This document shows positions 47,586 through 58,042 of a stretch of DNA of 64,000 nucleotides, piece by piece. Every line of letters begins with the position of its first letter. Within the stretch, counting starts at the first letter, position 1. The notes below the pieces were generated by a model, which searched no databases, was not told the DNA's origin, and saw only the letters and a program-made list of their open reading frames with translations. Origin of the DNA: an uncultured Bacteroidales bacterium (GTDB lineage Bacteria; Bacteroidota; Bacteroidia; Bacteroidales; Bacteroidaceae); contig CACXKA010000003.1 in NCBI GenBank assembly GCA_902768125.1, forward strand, positions 186,001 to 250,000, read 5' to 3'. The position numbers were made by a program, and so were the translations under genes.

Positions 47586-48398
47586 TTATTCTTGGATGGT
47601 GAGGTCCATGAGGTCTTGGTAGTCGCCTTTGAAGACGTTGATGTCCACGTCGCCCTCGATGCCGTCGACTTTGCCGACGTCGGTGTGCTGCCAGAAGGTC
47701 CATTCACCTTGGTACTGGAGGGTGTCGACGTAGTAGTGGGCTATCCAGTAGGGGTAGCGATCGAACTCGGGGGTGTTGAGGTAAGAGGTGCGGAACTTGT
47801 AGCCGGTGTAGAGGATGGGGGTGACGTCGTAGTGCTTCTCCACGTAGTCCATCCACTGGAGCACCTCACGCCGCAGTTGGGAGGGGGTGCTGTTGCCGAG
47901 TTCCTCCACATCGAGCACAGGGGGCAGGTCGTGCTCGTCGAGTTGCACCACCTTGCAGAAGTGTTTGGCTTGTGCCTTGCCTGAGGAGGAGGGACTGAAA
48001 TAGTGGTAGGCACCACGCACGATGTCGTTCTTCTTGGCTTTGTGGAAGTTCTGGTTGAAGTTCTCGTCCCAGATGCTGGTGCCTTCGGTCGCTTTGACGA
48101 AGACGAAGGAGACGGGTGCGCCTTGTATCTGTGCATTGCGGAGCTTGTCCCAGTCGATGTCGCCCTGATAGTGGGAGATGTCGAGTCCGCGCACCTTGCC
48201 GTCGGGGTAGGTGACGTGTCCGTAGAGTGCTTTCCAACGAAAAGAGTAGGGTCCGACGAAGGTCTTGTAGAAGAAGGCGATGTAGGCAACGATGATGATG
48301 CCGAGGGCTGTCCAGAGAACATAAGAAGGCACACGGCGAAGTGGATTTCGTCGTGTGCCTTTCTTCTTTCGTTTTGTTGTCTTACGTTTCGTGGGCAT
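47586..48398 (-). CDS. Membrane-anchored GH25 lysozyme
   Basis: 270 residues from ATG 48398, 2 bp after the pfp stop; the frame continues upstream into pfp but without sense. Very basic start (MPTKRKTTKRKKKGTRRNPL), one membrane helix (YVLWTALGIIIVAYIAFFYK), then a GH25 domain: VRGLDISHYQGDIDWDKL, FVKATEGTSIWDENF, VRGAYHYFSPSS and PPVLDVEELGNS with the catalytic acids Asp and Glu, then YWIAHYYVDTL. Signal-anchor topology places the muramidase in the periplasm, where it would cut peptidoglycan. Confidence 0.9.
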   Translation of the reverse strand: MPTKRKTTKRKKKGTRRNPLRRVPSYVLWTALGIIIVAYIAFFYKTFVGPYSFRWKALYGHVTYPDGKVRGLDISHYQGDIDWDKLRNAQIQGAPVSFVFVKATEGTSIWDENFNQNFHKAKKNDIVRGAYHYFSPSSSGKAQAKHFCKVVQLDEHDLPPVLDVEELGNSTPSQLRREVLQWMDYVEKHYDVTPILYTGYKFRTSYLNTPEFDRYPYWIAHYYVDTLQYQGEWTFWQHTDVGKVDGIEGDVDINVFKGDYQDLMDLTIQE

Positions 48399-48400
48399 TT

Positions 48401-50038
48401 TTAAGCCTTTTCCAACTGAAGCGTCTTTGTGGGCTGGTCGCACACCTCTGATGGTCCCCAGTACTGGATAGGACCTGGATATACGTATGCAGTCTCCTTT
48501 GCCCACTCGTCGCGATGTGCAGCGAAGTACTTGAATGGAGCACCGTCGAGCTCAACGAGTGCCTTGCGGATGACGGGCTTCATCTTACCGTTGCGCTTCT
48601 CGAGGTTCATCATCATGGTGATTGGCACACCACCTGCAATCCACTCAGCTGCTGGCTTGGTGGTGTTCTTGATGATGGACATATAACCCGTCTTGCCGTT
48701 GGCAATGAGGCGAGATGCGTTGTAGCCGAGTGAGTAGCAGTAGTCAGCATCGTAGTTAGATGGCGCAGCGCAACGACCTTCGTAGCCGAAGAAGTGGTGC
48801 TGAGTGCCGAACTTGCCGACATACTTGCCCTGGTGCTTCCAGATGGCGAGCTTGGCAGCCACCATGCGAGAGAGCAACTTCTCTGTCTCGATGAGTGAAA
48901 CCTGCACGTTTCCGTGTGGGTCGCGGTCGAGTGCCAACTGTGCAGCCACGTCGGTAGGAAGTGACTGGAACACGGCGAGGTTCTCGCGAGAGATGTGCTG
49001 CTTCACGAACTCAATCTGCTCGTTGGCACTGTTGATGGTCTGAGCCTCTGGCAATGCGAGCACATCGTTGAGCTCAGCGATGAGCTTCTTGATGGCTGGG
49101 ATGAACTCGATGATACCCTCTGGGATGATGACGGTACCGAAGTTGTTGCCTTCCTCAGCACGCTTAGCCACAGCGGTGGCGATGTAAGTCACCACGTCGT
49201 CGAGTGACATAGCCTTTGCTTCCACCTCCTCAGATACGAGGCAGATGTTTGGCTGGCACTGGAGTGCGCACTCGAGGGCGATGTGAGAGGCAGAACGACC
49301 CATCACCTTGATGAAGTGCCAGTACTTGCGAGCAGAGTTACAGTCGCGCTGGATGTTACCAATCAGCTCAGAGTAAGTCTTGCAGGCAGTATCGAAACCG
49401 AAGGAAGTCTCAATCTGCTCGTTCTTCAAGTCGCCGTCGATGGTCTTAGGACAACCGATGACCTGAACGCCATACTTCTTGGCGGCATAGTACTCAGCGA
49501 GCACGCAAGCGTTGGTGTTAGAGTCGTCACCACCGATGATCACGAGTGCCTTGATGTTCAGCTCGCGGAGAATCTGGATACCCTTCTCGAACTGGTCAAC
49601 CTCTTCGAGCTTGGTACGGCCAGAACCGATGATGTCGAAACCACCTGTGTTGCGATACTGATCCATCAGCTCAGAAGTGATCTCCATGTACTTGTGGTCA
49701 ACGAGACCGCCAGGACCGAGGATGAAACCATAGAGCTTGTTGGCTGGGTTGAGTGACTTCACACCGTCGAAAAGACCTGAGATGACGTTGTGACCACCAG
49801 GAGCCTGACCACCTGAAAGGATGATACCTACGTTGAATGGAGGAAGCTCAACAGGTTCGCCAGCCTCGAAAGTGATGACGGGCATACCGTAAGTATTGGG
49901 GAAGAGTTCCTTGATTTCAGCCTGATTGCCTACAGACTGAGTAGCTGCACCTTCAACAGCCTTCACTGGACCTTGAAGTGCCTTTGGAAGCTTGGGCTGG
50001 TAAGCCGCACGAGCTTTCTGAAGATTTGAAATTGCCAT
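48401..50038 (-). CDS. pfp: Diphosphate--fructose-6-phosphate 1-phosphotransferase
   Basis: 545 residues, long PPi-type phosphofructokinase. Uses pyrophosphate to phosphorylate fructose 6-phosphate reversibly. [17 protein letters not shown] near residue 75, [16 protein letters not shown] with the aspartate that favours PPi over ATP, and [20 protein letters not shown]. Cytosolic glycolysis/gluconeogenesis. It follows eda by 29 bp and precedes the GH25 gene by 2 bp, forming a run kdgK-eda-pfp-GH25 on the minus strand. Confidence 0.95.
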   Translation of the reverse strand: MAISNLQKARAAYQPKLPKALQGPVKAVEGAATQSVGNQAEIKELFPNTYGMPVITFEAGEPVELPPFNVGIILSGGQAPGGHNVISGLFDGVKSLNPANKLYGFILGPGGLVDHKYMEITSELMDQYRNTGGFDIIGSGRTKLEEVDQFEKGIQILRELNIKALVIIGGDDSNTNACVLAEYYAAKKYGVQVIGCPKTIDGDLKNEQIETSFGFDTACKTYSELIGNIQRDCNSARKYWHFIKVMGRSASHIALECALQCQPNICLVSEEVEAKAMSLDDVVTYIATAVAKRAEEGNNFGTVIIPEGIIEFIPAIKKLIAELNDVLALPEAQTINSANEQIEFVKQHISRENLAVFQSLPTDVAAQLALDRDPHGNVQVSLIETEKLLSRMVAAKLAIWKHQGKYVGKFGTQHHFFGYEGRCAAPSNYDADYCYSLGYNASRLIANGKTGYMSIIKNTTKPAAEWIAGGVPITMMMNLEKRNGKMKPVIRKALVELDGAPFKYFAAHRDEWAKETAYVYPGPIQYWGPSEVCDQPTKTLQLEKA

Positions 50039-50067
50039 AACGTTTATGTTTTAATGTTATTATTGTA

Positions 50068-50766
50068 TTATTTTCTATAGCCAAAATAATAGGGGATGGA
50101 TTCGCGGGCAGCCTCGATGTAGGTGAGGGCTTCCTTGCACTTGTCGGTGATGTACTGCCAGTCGCCTTCCTTCACCTTGTCGCTTGGGAAGAGCTTGGAG
50201 CCCATGCCCACGCAGAAGGCACCAGCCTTGAACCATCCAGCGAGGTTCTCCTCTGTAGGAGCCACGCCGCCTGTGACCATGATCTTTGTCCAAGGCATCG
50301 GAGCCTTGAGGTCCTTGACCATAGCAGGACCATAGACGTCGCCAGGGAAGAGCTTGGTGAGGTCGCATCCCATTTCCTGTGCCTTGCCCACCTCGCTGAT
50401 AGAACCACAGCCTGGGCAATAAGGAATGAGACGACGATTGCAGACAGGAGCAATCTCAGGATTGAAGAGAGGACCTACCACGAAGCAGGCACCCAACTGG
50501 ATGTAGAGTGCAGCGGTGGGAGCATCGACCACAGAGCCAACGCCCAATGCCAACTCAGGACATTCCACATCAGCAAACTTCACACACTCAGCAAACACCT
50601 CATGAGCAAAGTCGCCACGGTTTGTGAACTCAAAAGCACGAACGCCACCATCGTAACAAGCCTTGATGACTTTCTTTGCCACTTCTGCATCCTTGTGGTA
50701 GAAGACGGGCACCATACCTGTCTCACCAATTTTTGCCATGACGGCAAGTTTATCAAATTTTGCCAT
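50068..50766 (-). CDS. eda: 2-dehydro-3-deoxy-phosphogluconate (KDPG) aldolase
   Basis: 232 residues. Splits KDPG into pyruvate and glyceraldehyde 3-phosphate. Class I aldolase pattern: [20 protein letters not shown], catalytic Glu and phosphate-binding Arg in [24 protein letters not shown], Schiff-base Lys in [18 protein letters not shown], and [20 protein letters not shown]. It lies 58 bp after kdgK; the two complete the hexuronate (KDG) pathway. Confidence 0.94.
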   Translation of the reverse strand: MAKFDKLAVMAKIGETGMVPVFYHKDAEVAKKVIKACYDGGVRAFEFTNRGDFAHEVFAECVKFADVECPELALGVGSVVDAPTAALYIQLGACFVVGPLFNPEIAPVCNRRLIPYCPGCGSISEVGKAQEMGCDLTKLFPGDVYGPAMVKDLKAPMPWTKIMVTGGVAPTEENLAGWFKAGAFCVGMGSKLFPSDKVKEGDWQYITDKCKEALTYIEAARESIPYYFGYRK

Positions 50767-50824
50767 ATACTTAATGTAAACCTTAACCTTTTATTTCTAT
50801 ATCTCTCAACGCTGAGCCATCGCC

Positions 50825-51847
50825 TTATCTCTGAACGCGACCATTGGCGTTGCCACCTGCCAACGCTTCCACTTCCTCGATGGAAACGTGGTTGAAGTCG
50901 CCTGGGATGGTGTGCTTCAACGCCGAAGCAGCAACGGCGAACTCGAGGGCTTCGCCCTGAGTAGGCTTGGTCAGCAATCCATGAATGAGACCACCTGAGA
51001 AGGAGTCGCCACCACCCACACGGTCGATGATAGGATTGATGTCGTAACGCTTGCTCTGATAGAATTCCTTGCCGTCGTAGATGAGTGCCTTCCAGCCGTT
51101 GTGAGTGGCAGAGAAGCTTTCACGAAGGGTGGAAACCACATACTTGAAGCCGAACTCCTTTGCCATTGCCTTGAAGATGCCTTCGTAACCAGCAGCGTCT
51201 GTGACACCAGCCTCCACGTCAGCATCTGGCTTGAAGCCCAGACAGAGTTCTGCATCTTCCTCGTTGCCGATGCACACATCCACATACTGCATGAGAGGAC
51301 GCATGATGGAAATGGCTTTCTCGCTGGTCCAAAGCTTCTTGCGGAAGTTGAGGTCGCAAGACACCGTCACACCATGCTTCTTGGCTGCGATGCAAGCCTG
51401 ACGAAGACATTCAGCAGAAGCGTCGCTGATGGCAGGCGTGATGCCTGACCAGTGGAACCAGTCGGCGCCCTCAAAAATCTTGTCGAAATCGAAGTCTTCA
51501 GGCTTTGCCTCTGCGATGGCAGAGTTGGCACGGTCGTAAATCACCTTGGACGGACGCATGCTGGCACCTGTCTCCGCATAATAAAGACCGATGCGGTTGC
51601 CACCGCGAGCAATGAAGTCGGTGTTGACGCCATACTTGCGGAGGGCATTGACAGCAATCTGACCGATTTCGTGCTTGGGCAGCTTGCTCACAAACACGCT
51701 TTCATGTCCGAAGTTTGCCAAGCTGATACCCACGTTGGCCTCGCCACCACCTGGTATAATGTTGAACTTTTCTGCTTGAACAAAACGGTAGTTCCCTTCA
51801 GGGGAAAGGCGAAGCATGATTTCGCCCATTGTTACGATTTTAGCCAT
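50825..51847 (-). CDS. kdgK: 2-dehydro-3-deoxygluconokinase
   Basis: 340 residues. PfkB/ribokinase-family kinase with GGGEANVGISLANFGH near residue 33, RIGLYYAETGASMRPS at the substrate site and the signature IDRVGGGDSFSGGLIHGL containing the catalytic Asp. It phosphorylates KDG to KDPG, the substrate of the aldolase encoded next. First gene of the kdgK-eda-pfp unit, divergent from a LacI-type regulator 235 bp away, which may control it. Confidence 0.92.
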   Translation of the reverse strand: MAKIVTMGEIMLRLSPEGNYRFVQAEKFNIIPGGGEANVGISLANFGHESVFVSKLPKHEIGQIAVNALRKYGVNTDFIARGGNRIGLYYAETGASMRPSKVIYDRANSAIAEAKPEDFDFDKIFEGADWFHWSGITPAISDASAECLRQACIAAKKHGVTVSCDLNFRKKLWTSEKAISIMRPLMQYVDVCIGNEEDAELCLGFKPDADVEAGVTDAAGYEGIFKAMAKEFGFKYVVSTLRESFSATHNGWKALIYDGKEFYQSKRYDINPIIDRVGGGDSFSGGLIHGLLTKPTQGEALEFAVAASALKHTIPGDFNHVSIEEVEALAGGNANGRVQR

Positions 51848-51898
51848 ATAATTAGAGTGTTTTTTACAAAGTGTCTATAAATATCTTATTTTAGCGTG

Positions 51899-51906
51899 CA
51901 AATTTA
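51899..51906 (-). promoter_or_regulatory. Promoter -7 element of kdgK
   Basis: Minus-strand TAAATTTG, 52-59 bp upstream of the start; the -33 box is not clear. Confidence 0.45.
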
Positions 51907-52001
51907 ATTCTTTTTTGCGAGAAATACGTGCTTTGTTCTGCAAAAATTCTCTGCGAGGCGAAATTTTGTTCGATTTAGATTTTTATATGATTAAAAAGTG
52001 T

Positions 52002-52009
52002 TAACTTTG
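52002..52009 (+). promoter_or_regulatory. Promoter -7 element of the LacI regulator gene
   Basis: TAACTTTG, 74 bp before the start codon; T-rich DNA (51981-51984) at the -33 side. Between this element and the kdgK element are about 95 bp in which an operator could lie. Confidence 0.55.
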
Positions 52010-52082
52010 CACAGTTTTTCCGAAGATTCGGAATCTCTTATACAAAGATGTAAGATTCAACTAAAGATAGTGAGATTTAATT

Positions 52083-53153
52083 ATGGAGATTACGTCCAAG
52101 ATTCGTATTAAGGACATTGCAGAAAGGGCAGGGGTGTCGGTTGGCACGGTCGACCGTATCATTCATGGTCGTGGCAACGTGTCGCCTATCAGCATGGAAC
52201 GTGTGCAGAAGGTGTTGGACGAAATCAACTACACCCCCAATCATTATGCATCAGCATTGGCTTCGCACAGCGTGCATCAGTTTGCAGCCATCCTGCCCAT
52301 GCACGAAGTGGATAGCTATTGGGCGCGTGTGGAGAACGGCTTGACCGATGGTGTGAGACGTTTCAACGACTTCAAAATCTCCTTCAAAATCTTCCGCTAC
52401 GACCCCTTCAACACAGAATCCTTCAAGATAGAATGCCAAAGCCTCTTGGACTCCAATCCTGACACGGTCATCATTGGTCCCATCTTCAACTATAACATCA
52501 TGGCGAAGTTCACGTCCCAGCTGGATCAACGTGAAATCCCCTACGCTTTGCTGGACTCCAACTGGCCTGAGTTCAACCACCGTATCTTCTACGGACAGGA
52601 TTCTTTGCAGAGTGGTGCCTTTTCAGGTCGCATCATGTCGTTGGCAACGGATTCGAAGACCAAGAAGATTGCGCTGTTCAAGGTGCTGGGAGAAGGACGA
52701 GTGGCGAGCCGTCAGCAGATGAATCGTGAGGTGGGTTTCAGGGATTACATGAAGGAACACAAGCCTGAGATAGAAATCGTGGATGTGAACTTGTATGTGT
52801 ATGACAAGCAGGGCATGCGTGAAATCATGCGTGACTTCTTCACGGAGAACCCAGAGATACGACATGCGTTGTGCTTCAACTCATCCATCCATATCATTGC
52901 CGACTTCCTGCGCACGGAGATGCCCAAGCATCCTCATGTCACGCTGCTCGGTTATGATGCCATCGATGCCAATGTGGAGTGCATCAAGAATGGCTCTGCA
53001 GACTTCCTGATTGCACAGCACCCCCAGTCGCAGGGATTGGATTGTTTCCGTTCCATGTTCAACTCTTGTGTGCTCAAGATGAACATCAAACGAGACCACT
53101 ACATGGCGATTGAATTGCTGACCAGAGAAAACATTGACTACTATAAGGATTAG
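52083..53153 (+). CDS. LacI-family transcription regulator
   Basis: 356 residues. N-terminal helix-turn-helix and hinge: IRIKDIAERAGVSVGTVDRI, then NYTPNHYASALAS. The ligand-binding domain (about 65-340) is periplasmic-binding-protein-like, with VIIGPIFNYNIMAKF and TLLGYDAIDANVECIKNG. HGRGNVSPIS replaces the usual N-R-V-S-x-x-T pattern in the hinge-helix region. Divergent from kdgK-eda-pfp and 80 bp upstream of the CE15 esterase gene, so a hexuronate- or xylan-derived inducer is plausible. Confidence 0.9.
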   Translation: MEITSKIRIKDIAERAGVSVGTVDRIIHGRGNVSPISMERVQKVLDEINYTPNHYASALASHSVHQFAAILPMHEVDSYWARVENGLTDGVRRFNDFKISFKIFRYDPFNTESFKIECQSLLDSNPDTVIIGPIFNYNIMAKFTSQLDQREIPYALLDSNWPEFNHRIFYGQDSLQSGAFSGRIMSLATDSKTKKIALFKVLGEGRVASRQQMNREVGFRDYMKEHKPEIEIVDVNLYVYDKQGMREIMRDFFTENPEIRHALCFNSSIHIIADFLRTEMPKHPHVTLLGYDAIDANVECIKNGSADFLIAQHPQSQGLDCFRSMFNSCVLKMNIKRDHYMAIELLTRENIDYYKD

Positions 53154-53233
53154 TTGCAGTAAGACTTTTCAATCATAAGGAGATCAATAAAATATCAAAA
53201 CCAAAAACAAACAATTTCTAACCTATCACTTTT

Positions 53234-54499
53234 ATGAGAAAAACTTTGACCAGCTCCCTTTTGTTGGGATGCTTCTCCCTGCTGGGAGTCATGTGCTCGC
53301 AACCCGTTCAAGCACAAAAGAATCAGATGCCACTCGTCTTTTCGGTAGAAAACACAGGGGCTAAGTTTGCAGAGCCTAAGTATGGCACAGCAGACCAGAT
53401 GCCGGACATCACCACGCTGCCGAATCCATTTATCTTTGCAGGTGGCAAGAAAGAGGCTAAGAACCTGCAACAATGGCAACAGCGCCGTTCTGAGATTGCC
53501 CATCAGATTCAGCACTATGAGATTGGTACGAAACCCACCGTTTCGATGGATGACATTGATGCACGAATGTCGGGCGACACCCTGATTGTTGATGTGCACG
53601 TCAACGGACAAGTGCTGACACTTTCCACTCCTATTTTCTATCCTAAAGAGGGAACGGCTCCTTATCCATTGATTATTGGCGCCAGCAACAATGCGCTTCC
53701 TCGCAAGTTGTTCACAGACCGCAACATCGCCATGATGACCTACTATGAGCGTCAGGTCAACAGCTATTCTCAGATGGGACGTGGAGCAGGCGCACAACGT
53801 GGCGATTATCCTTTCGACAAGCTCTATCCAGAATTGAAGGAGAATGGTGCATACAGTGAATGGGCATGGGGATTCAGCCGCTTGTTGGATGGTTTGCAGA
53901 AACTGGGTCCTGAAGTGACCAAGATTGATATGGCACACATTGGCGTGACAGGTTGCTCATACGCTGGTAAGATGGCACTCTTCTGTGGTGCGTTTGACGA
54001 GCGTGTTGCGCTGACCATTGCACAGGAACCAGGAGGTGGTGGTGCTGCTTCATGGCGTTTCTCACGCACACTCGGCAATGTGGAGAATCTTGACAAGACG
54101 GACTATCATTGGTTCAAGGAGAGCCTGAAGGAAAACTTTGGCGAAGAGAAGGTGAACAGACTGCCTCACGACCGTCACGAATTGGTGGCTATGTGCTGCC
54201 CACGTGCCGTGCTGTTGTTGGGAAATCCTGATTACGAGTGGCTTGCCGATCCTTCCATGTATGTGTCAGCCAATGCAGCCATCAAGGTATGGGAACGCTT
54301 CGGTATTGCTGACCGTATCGGCTATTCCATCGTGGCAGGACACGGACATTGCCAACTCCCAGAAGTGCAGTATCCTGAGGTGGAGGCATTCCTCGACAAG
54401 TTCCTCTTAGGTAAGGATGCCAAGACGGAGGTACGTATTGCCCCAGAGGATTATCCTACCCGTTACGATTATCGTCCTTGGATGCCTTGGGCTAAATAA
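53234..54499 (+). CDS. CE15-type glucuronoyl esterase, exported
   Basis: 421 residues with a signal peptide (about 1-27, ending PVQAQ). Alpha/beta-hydrolase of carbohydrate esterase family 15: nucleophile S242 in VTGCSYAGKMAL (family motif GCSxxGK), E265 in IAQEPGGGG and H370 in AGHGHCQLPEV. Such enzymes cut ester links between 4-O-methylglucuronate of xylan and lignin. Placed beside the LacI regulator and the KDG pathway genes, it fits a glucuronoxylan-use locus. A strong terminator follows. Confidence 0.88.
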   Translation: MRKTLTSSLLLGCFSLLGVMCSQPVQAQKNQMPLVFSVENTGAKFAEPKYGTADQMPDITTLPNPFIFAGGKKEAKNLQQWQQRRSEIAHQIQHYEIGTKPTVSMDDIDARMSGDTLIVDVHVNGQVLTLSTPIFYPKEGTAPYPLIIGASNNALPRKLFTDRNIAMMTYYERQVNSYSQMGRGAGAQRGDYPFDKLYPELKENGAYSEWAWGFSRLLDGLQKLGPEVTKIDMAHIGVTGCSYAGKMALFCGAFDERVALTIAQEPGGGGAASWRFSRTLGNVENLDKTDYHWFKESLKENFGEEKVNRLPHDRHELVAMCCPRAVLLLGNPDYEWLADPSMYVSANAAIKVWERFGIADRIGYSIVAGHGHCQLPEVQYPEVEAFLDKFLLGKDAKTEVRIAPEDYPTRYDYRPWMPWAK

Positions 54500-54523
54500 T
54501 GGAATAAAATAATAATGAATAAA

Positions 54524-54554
54524 TAGGGGAGTATGCTCAACACATGCTCCCCTA
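54524..54554. terminator. Bidirectional terminator between CE15 and secA
   Basis: TAGGGGAGTATG pairs with CATGCTCCCCTA (one G-T) around CTCAACA; the plus side continues ATTTTAT and the minus side TTTATTC. Confidence 0.78.
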
Positions 54555-54603
54555 ATTTTATATTGATATTCAATTGATTTTACGACATTGTCCCCCGATG
54601 TCG

Positions 54604-57600
54604 TTACGACATTTTCCCGTGACAATTCTTGTACTTCTTGCCACTTCCACAAGGACAAGGATCGTTGCGTCCAATCTTGGGTCCATTGTTCACAATCGGT
54701 GTGATGGGCTGACGGGCACGAGTGTCGGTCTGTGCAGCTTGTGCCTGCTGACGCTGAGTCTCTGACAACTCATCAAGGTTCTGATGGGTCTCGGTCAGAT
54801 GCTGATGGTTGGGCTCTTCCATAGAAGAAGCTGGAGCCTGGTGCACGTCACGCTCTTCAGCAATAGGAATAGAGCAACGCATGAGCACAGAGATGGTGCC
54901 GTCGTTGATTTCGTTGACCATCGTGTCGAACAAATTGACAGACTCCAACTTGAAGATGAGGAGTGGGTCTTTCTGCTCATAAGATGCATTCTGAACGGAC
55001 TGCTTCAGTTCGTCGAGCGCACGAAGGTTCTCTTTCCATGCATCGTCAATCGTGTGCAGGAGAATCGCTTTCTCGAACGCCACAAGGATGGAATTACCCT
55101 GTGTCTCGTATGCTTCCTTGAGAGGGATGCTGATTTGATAAACACGACGACCATCGGTGATAGGCACGAGGATATTCTCGTACATGCTGCCCTTGTCTTC
55201 GTAAACTTGCTTGATGACAGGGAATGCCACAGATGCCAGACGTGCGCTACGCTTCTTGAAGGAGTCGATGACAACCTCAAATGCCTGGTCTTCCAATTTC
55301 TCACGGCTCTCGTTTTCGAACGTCTCCATGTCGAATGGAATCTCCATTGCGAAGATACGGAGGAAGTCTTCCTTGCAACTATCATAGTCACCATTGCTGA
55401 GAATATGTACCACGCGATCCCAAATCATGTTGGCGATGTCCATACCGATACGTTCACCCATCAAGGCATGACGGCGACGCTCGTAGATGACCTTACGCTG
55501 CTTGTTCATCACGTCGTCATACTCGAGCAGACGCTTACGAATACCGAAGTTGTTCTCCTCGACTTTCTTTTGGGCACGTTCGATACTCTGGTTGATCATC
55601 TTGTGCTCAATCATCTCACCATCTTCGAAACCAAGTCTGTCCATCACCTTTGAGATGCGGTCGCTGGCAAAAAGGCGCATGAGTTTGTCTTCCAAAGACA
55701 CATAAAACACAGAAGAACCAGGGTCTCCCTGACGACCAGAACGACCACGCAACTGTCTGTCCACACGACGGCTCTCATGACGCTCTGTACCGATGATGGC
55801 AAGACCACCTGCCTCCTTCACTTCATCGGAAAGCTTGATGTCGGTACCACGACCTGCCATATTGGTGGCGATGGTCACAGCACCCAACATCTTCTCTTCC
55901 TTGGTGCCATCTTCGTTGATGACTTCGCCCAATGTGCTTTGACCTGCCAATGCCACGATGTCGGCTTCCTTCTGGTGAAGCTTGGCGTTGAGCACCTGGT
56001 GTGGTATCTTACGCATGGAGAGCATGCGGGAGAGCAACTCGGAGATCTCGACGGATGTAGTACCCACGAGGGTTGGACGTCCGCTGTTGCGCATCTTCAC
56101 AATCTCTTCAATGACTGCATTATATTTCTCGCGGTTGGTCTTATAGACGCGGTCATTCATGTCATGACGAGCAATAGGACGGTTGGTTGGAATCTCAACC
56201 ACATCGAGCTTGTAGATGTCCCAGAACTCACCTGCCTCCGTGATGGCTGTACCCGTCATACCTGAGAGTTTGTGGTACATACGGAAGTAGTTCTGCAACG
56301 TGATGGTGGCGAAAGTCTGGGTGGCTGCCTCCACTTTCACACGTTCCTTTGCTTCGACTGCCTGATGGAGTCCATCGCTCCAACGACGTCCCTCCATGAT
56401 ACGACCTGTCTGCTCATCGACAATCTTCACCTCACCATCCATGATGACATAATCATCGTCCTTCACAAACATCGTGTATGCCTTGAGCAACTGCTGGATT
56501 GTATGCACGCGCTCAGCCTTGAGGGCATAGTCCTGCATGAGGGCATCCTTCTTTGCCAGTCTGTCATCCTCGCTGGCGAATTTCTCGTTTTCGAGTTCTG
56601 AGAGTTGTGTGGTGATGTCGGGCAACACGAAGAAAGTGTCATCCTTCACAATGTTTGCGATGAGTTGGTTACCCTTATCCGTCATCTCCACAGACTTCAA
56701 CTTCTCGTCCACCACGAAGAACAATGGTTCAATGGCCTCAGGCATACGACGGTTGTTGTTCTCCATATAGATTTCCTCTGTCTGAAGAAGTCCTGTCTTG
56801 ATACCGGGCTGCGAGAGGTATTTAATGAGTGCATTGTTCTTGGGAAGACTCTTGTAAGCACGGAAGAGGGAGAGGAAACCTGCTGTCACATCGTCCTTGT
56901 TGTCTGAATCAATGAGTTTCTTTGCCTCGGAGAGATAGTTCTGTGCCAAACGACGCTGTGCCTCCACCAACTGCTCAACGATGGGGCAGTATTCTTCGAA
57001 CATCTGCACATCGCCCTTTGGAATGGGACCAGAGATGATGAGTGGTGTTCGTGCATCGTCAATGAGCACAGAGTCCACCTCATCGACAATGGCATAGTTG
57101 TGGATGCGCTGCACGAGATCCTTTGGCGCCATCGCCATGTTGTCACGCAGATAGTCGAAACCGAATTCGTTGTTCGTTCCGAAGGTGATATCTGCCTGAT
57201 AAGCCTTACGACGAGCCTCTGAATTGGGCTGGTGCTTGTCAATGCAATCGACGCTCAGACCATGGAACATGTAGAGAGGACCCATCCACTCGGAGTCACG
57301 TTTTGCCAAGTAATCGTTGACTGTAACGACGTGAACACCATTGCGTGAGAGGGCATTGAGGAACACAGGCAGCGTAGCCACGAGGGTCTTACCTTCACCC
57401 GTCGCCATTTCGGCAATCTTGCCTTGATGCAGAACGATACCACCAAACAACTGCACGTTGTAGTGAATCATGTTCCAAGTCATCTCGTTGCCGCCTGCCA
57501 CCCAGTGGTTGTGCCAGATCGCTTTGTCGCCTTCAATATCTACAAAGTCATGCTCGGCAGCGAGGTCACGGTCAAATTCTGTGGCAGTCACGATGATGTC

Positions 57601-57987
57601 ACCATTCTCTGCCTGAGCAAAACGACGGGCCGTATCCTTGACGATAGCATAGACCGTAGGGAGCACTTCGGTAAGTCCCTCCTCGAAGAGGTCGAGCACT
57701 TCGGTCTCTTTCTTGTCGATAGCCTCGAAGATAGGCTGACGCTGGTCGATTTCTGTCTCTTGAATCTTATCTTTCAAAGCGGCAATTTCTGCTCGCTTAT
57801 CCTTCACCTTGTCTTGAAGTTGTGCCTTGATGTCATCAACCTTGGCACGCAGTTCGTCGTTGGTGAGCTTTTGAATCTCTGGTTCTATAGCAAGCACCTG
57901 TTCAACAATCGGGCGAATCTCCTTGATGTCGCGTGCCGCCTTGTTGCCAAACAACGTGCTCAAAAGCTTGTTTAATGAAAATCCCAT
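54604..57987 (-). CDS. secA: Preprotein translocase ATPase SecA
   Basis: 1127 residues, long as in Bacteroidota. Motor of the Sec export pathway. Walker A in [61 protein letters not shown] and [13 protein letters not shown] in the second motor domain. The C-terminus ends in the zinc-binding SEC-C motif ([17 protein letters not shown]). An insertion of about 70 residues near 340-410 ([20 protein letters not shown]..) relative to E. coli SecA is typical for the phylum. It is downstream of the phosphatase-like gene in the same direction. Confidence 0.97.
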   Translation of the reverse strand: MGFSLNKLLSTLFGNKAARDIKEIRPIVEQVLAIEPEIQKLTNDELRAKVDDIKAQLQDKVKDKRAEIAALKDKIQETEIDQRQPIFEAIDKKETEVLDLFEEGLTEVLPTVYAIVKDTARRFAQAENGDIIVTATEFDRDLAAEHDFVDIEGDKAIWHNHWVAGGNEMTWNMIHYNVQLFGGIVLHQGKIAEMATGEGKTLVATLPVFLNALSRNGVHVVTVNDYLAKRDSEWMGPLYMFHGLSVDCIDKHQPNSEARRKAYQADITFGTNNEFGFDYLRDNMAMAPKDLVQRIHNYAIVDEVDSVLIDDARTPLIISGPIPKGDVQMFEEYCPIVEQLVEAQRRLAQNYLSEAKKLIDSDNKDDVTAGFLSLFRAYKSLPKNNALIKYLSQPGIKTGLLQTEEIYMENNNRRMPEAIEPLFFVVDEKLKSVEMTDKGNQLIANIVKDDTFFVLPDITTQLSELENEKFASEDDRLAKKDALMQDYALKAERVHTIQQLLKAYTMFVKDDDYVIMDGEVKIVDEQTGRIMEGRRWSDGLHQAVEAKERVKVEAATQTFATITLQNYFRMYHKLSGMTGTAITEAGEFWDIYKLDVVEIPTNRPIARHDMNDRVYKTNREKYNAVIEEIVKMRNSGRPTLVGTTSVEISELLSRMLSMRKIPHQVLNAKLHQKEADIVALAGQSTLGEVINEDGTKEEKMLGAVTIATNMAGRGTDIKLSDEVKEAGGLAIIGTERHESRRVDRQLRGRSGRQGDPGSSVFYVSLEDKLMRLFASDRISKVMDRLGFEDGEMIEHKMINQSIERAQKKVEENNFGIRKRLLEYDDVMNKQRKVIYERRRHALMGERIGMDIANMIWDRVVHILSNGDYDSCKEDFLRIFAMEIPFDMETFENESREKLEDQAFEVVIDSFKKRSARLASVAFPVIKQVYEDKGSMYENILVPITDGRRVYQISIPLKEAYETQGNSILVAFEKAILLHTIDDAWKENLRALDELKQSVQNASYEQKDPLLIFKLESVNLFDTMVNEINDGTISVLMRCSIPIAEERDVHQAPASSMEEPNHQHLTETHQNLDELSETQRQQAQAAQTDTRARQPITPIVNNGPKIGRNDPCPCGSGKKYKNCHGKMS

Positions 57988-58042
57988 ATTTTAATTTACG
58001 ATTTGACGATTATATAATGATGATGCTTGAATGTTTCGATTT

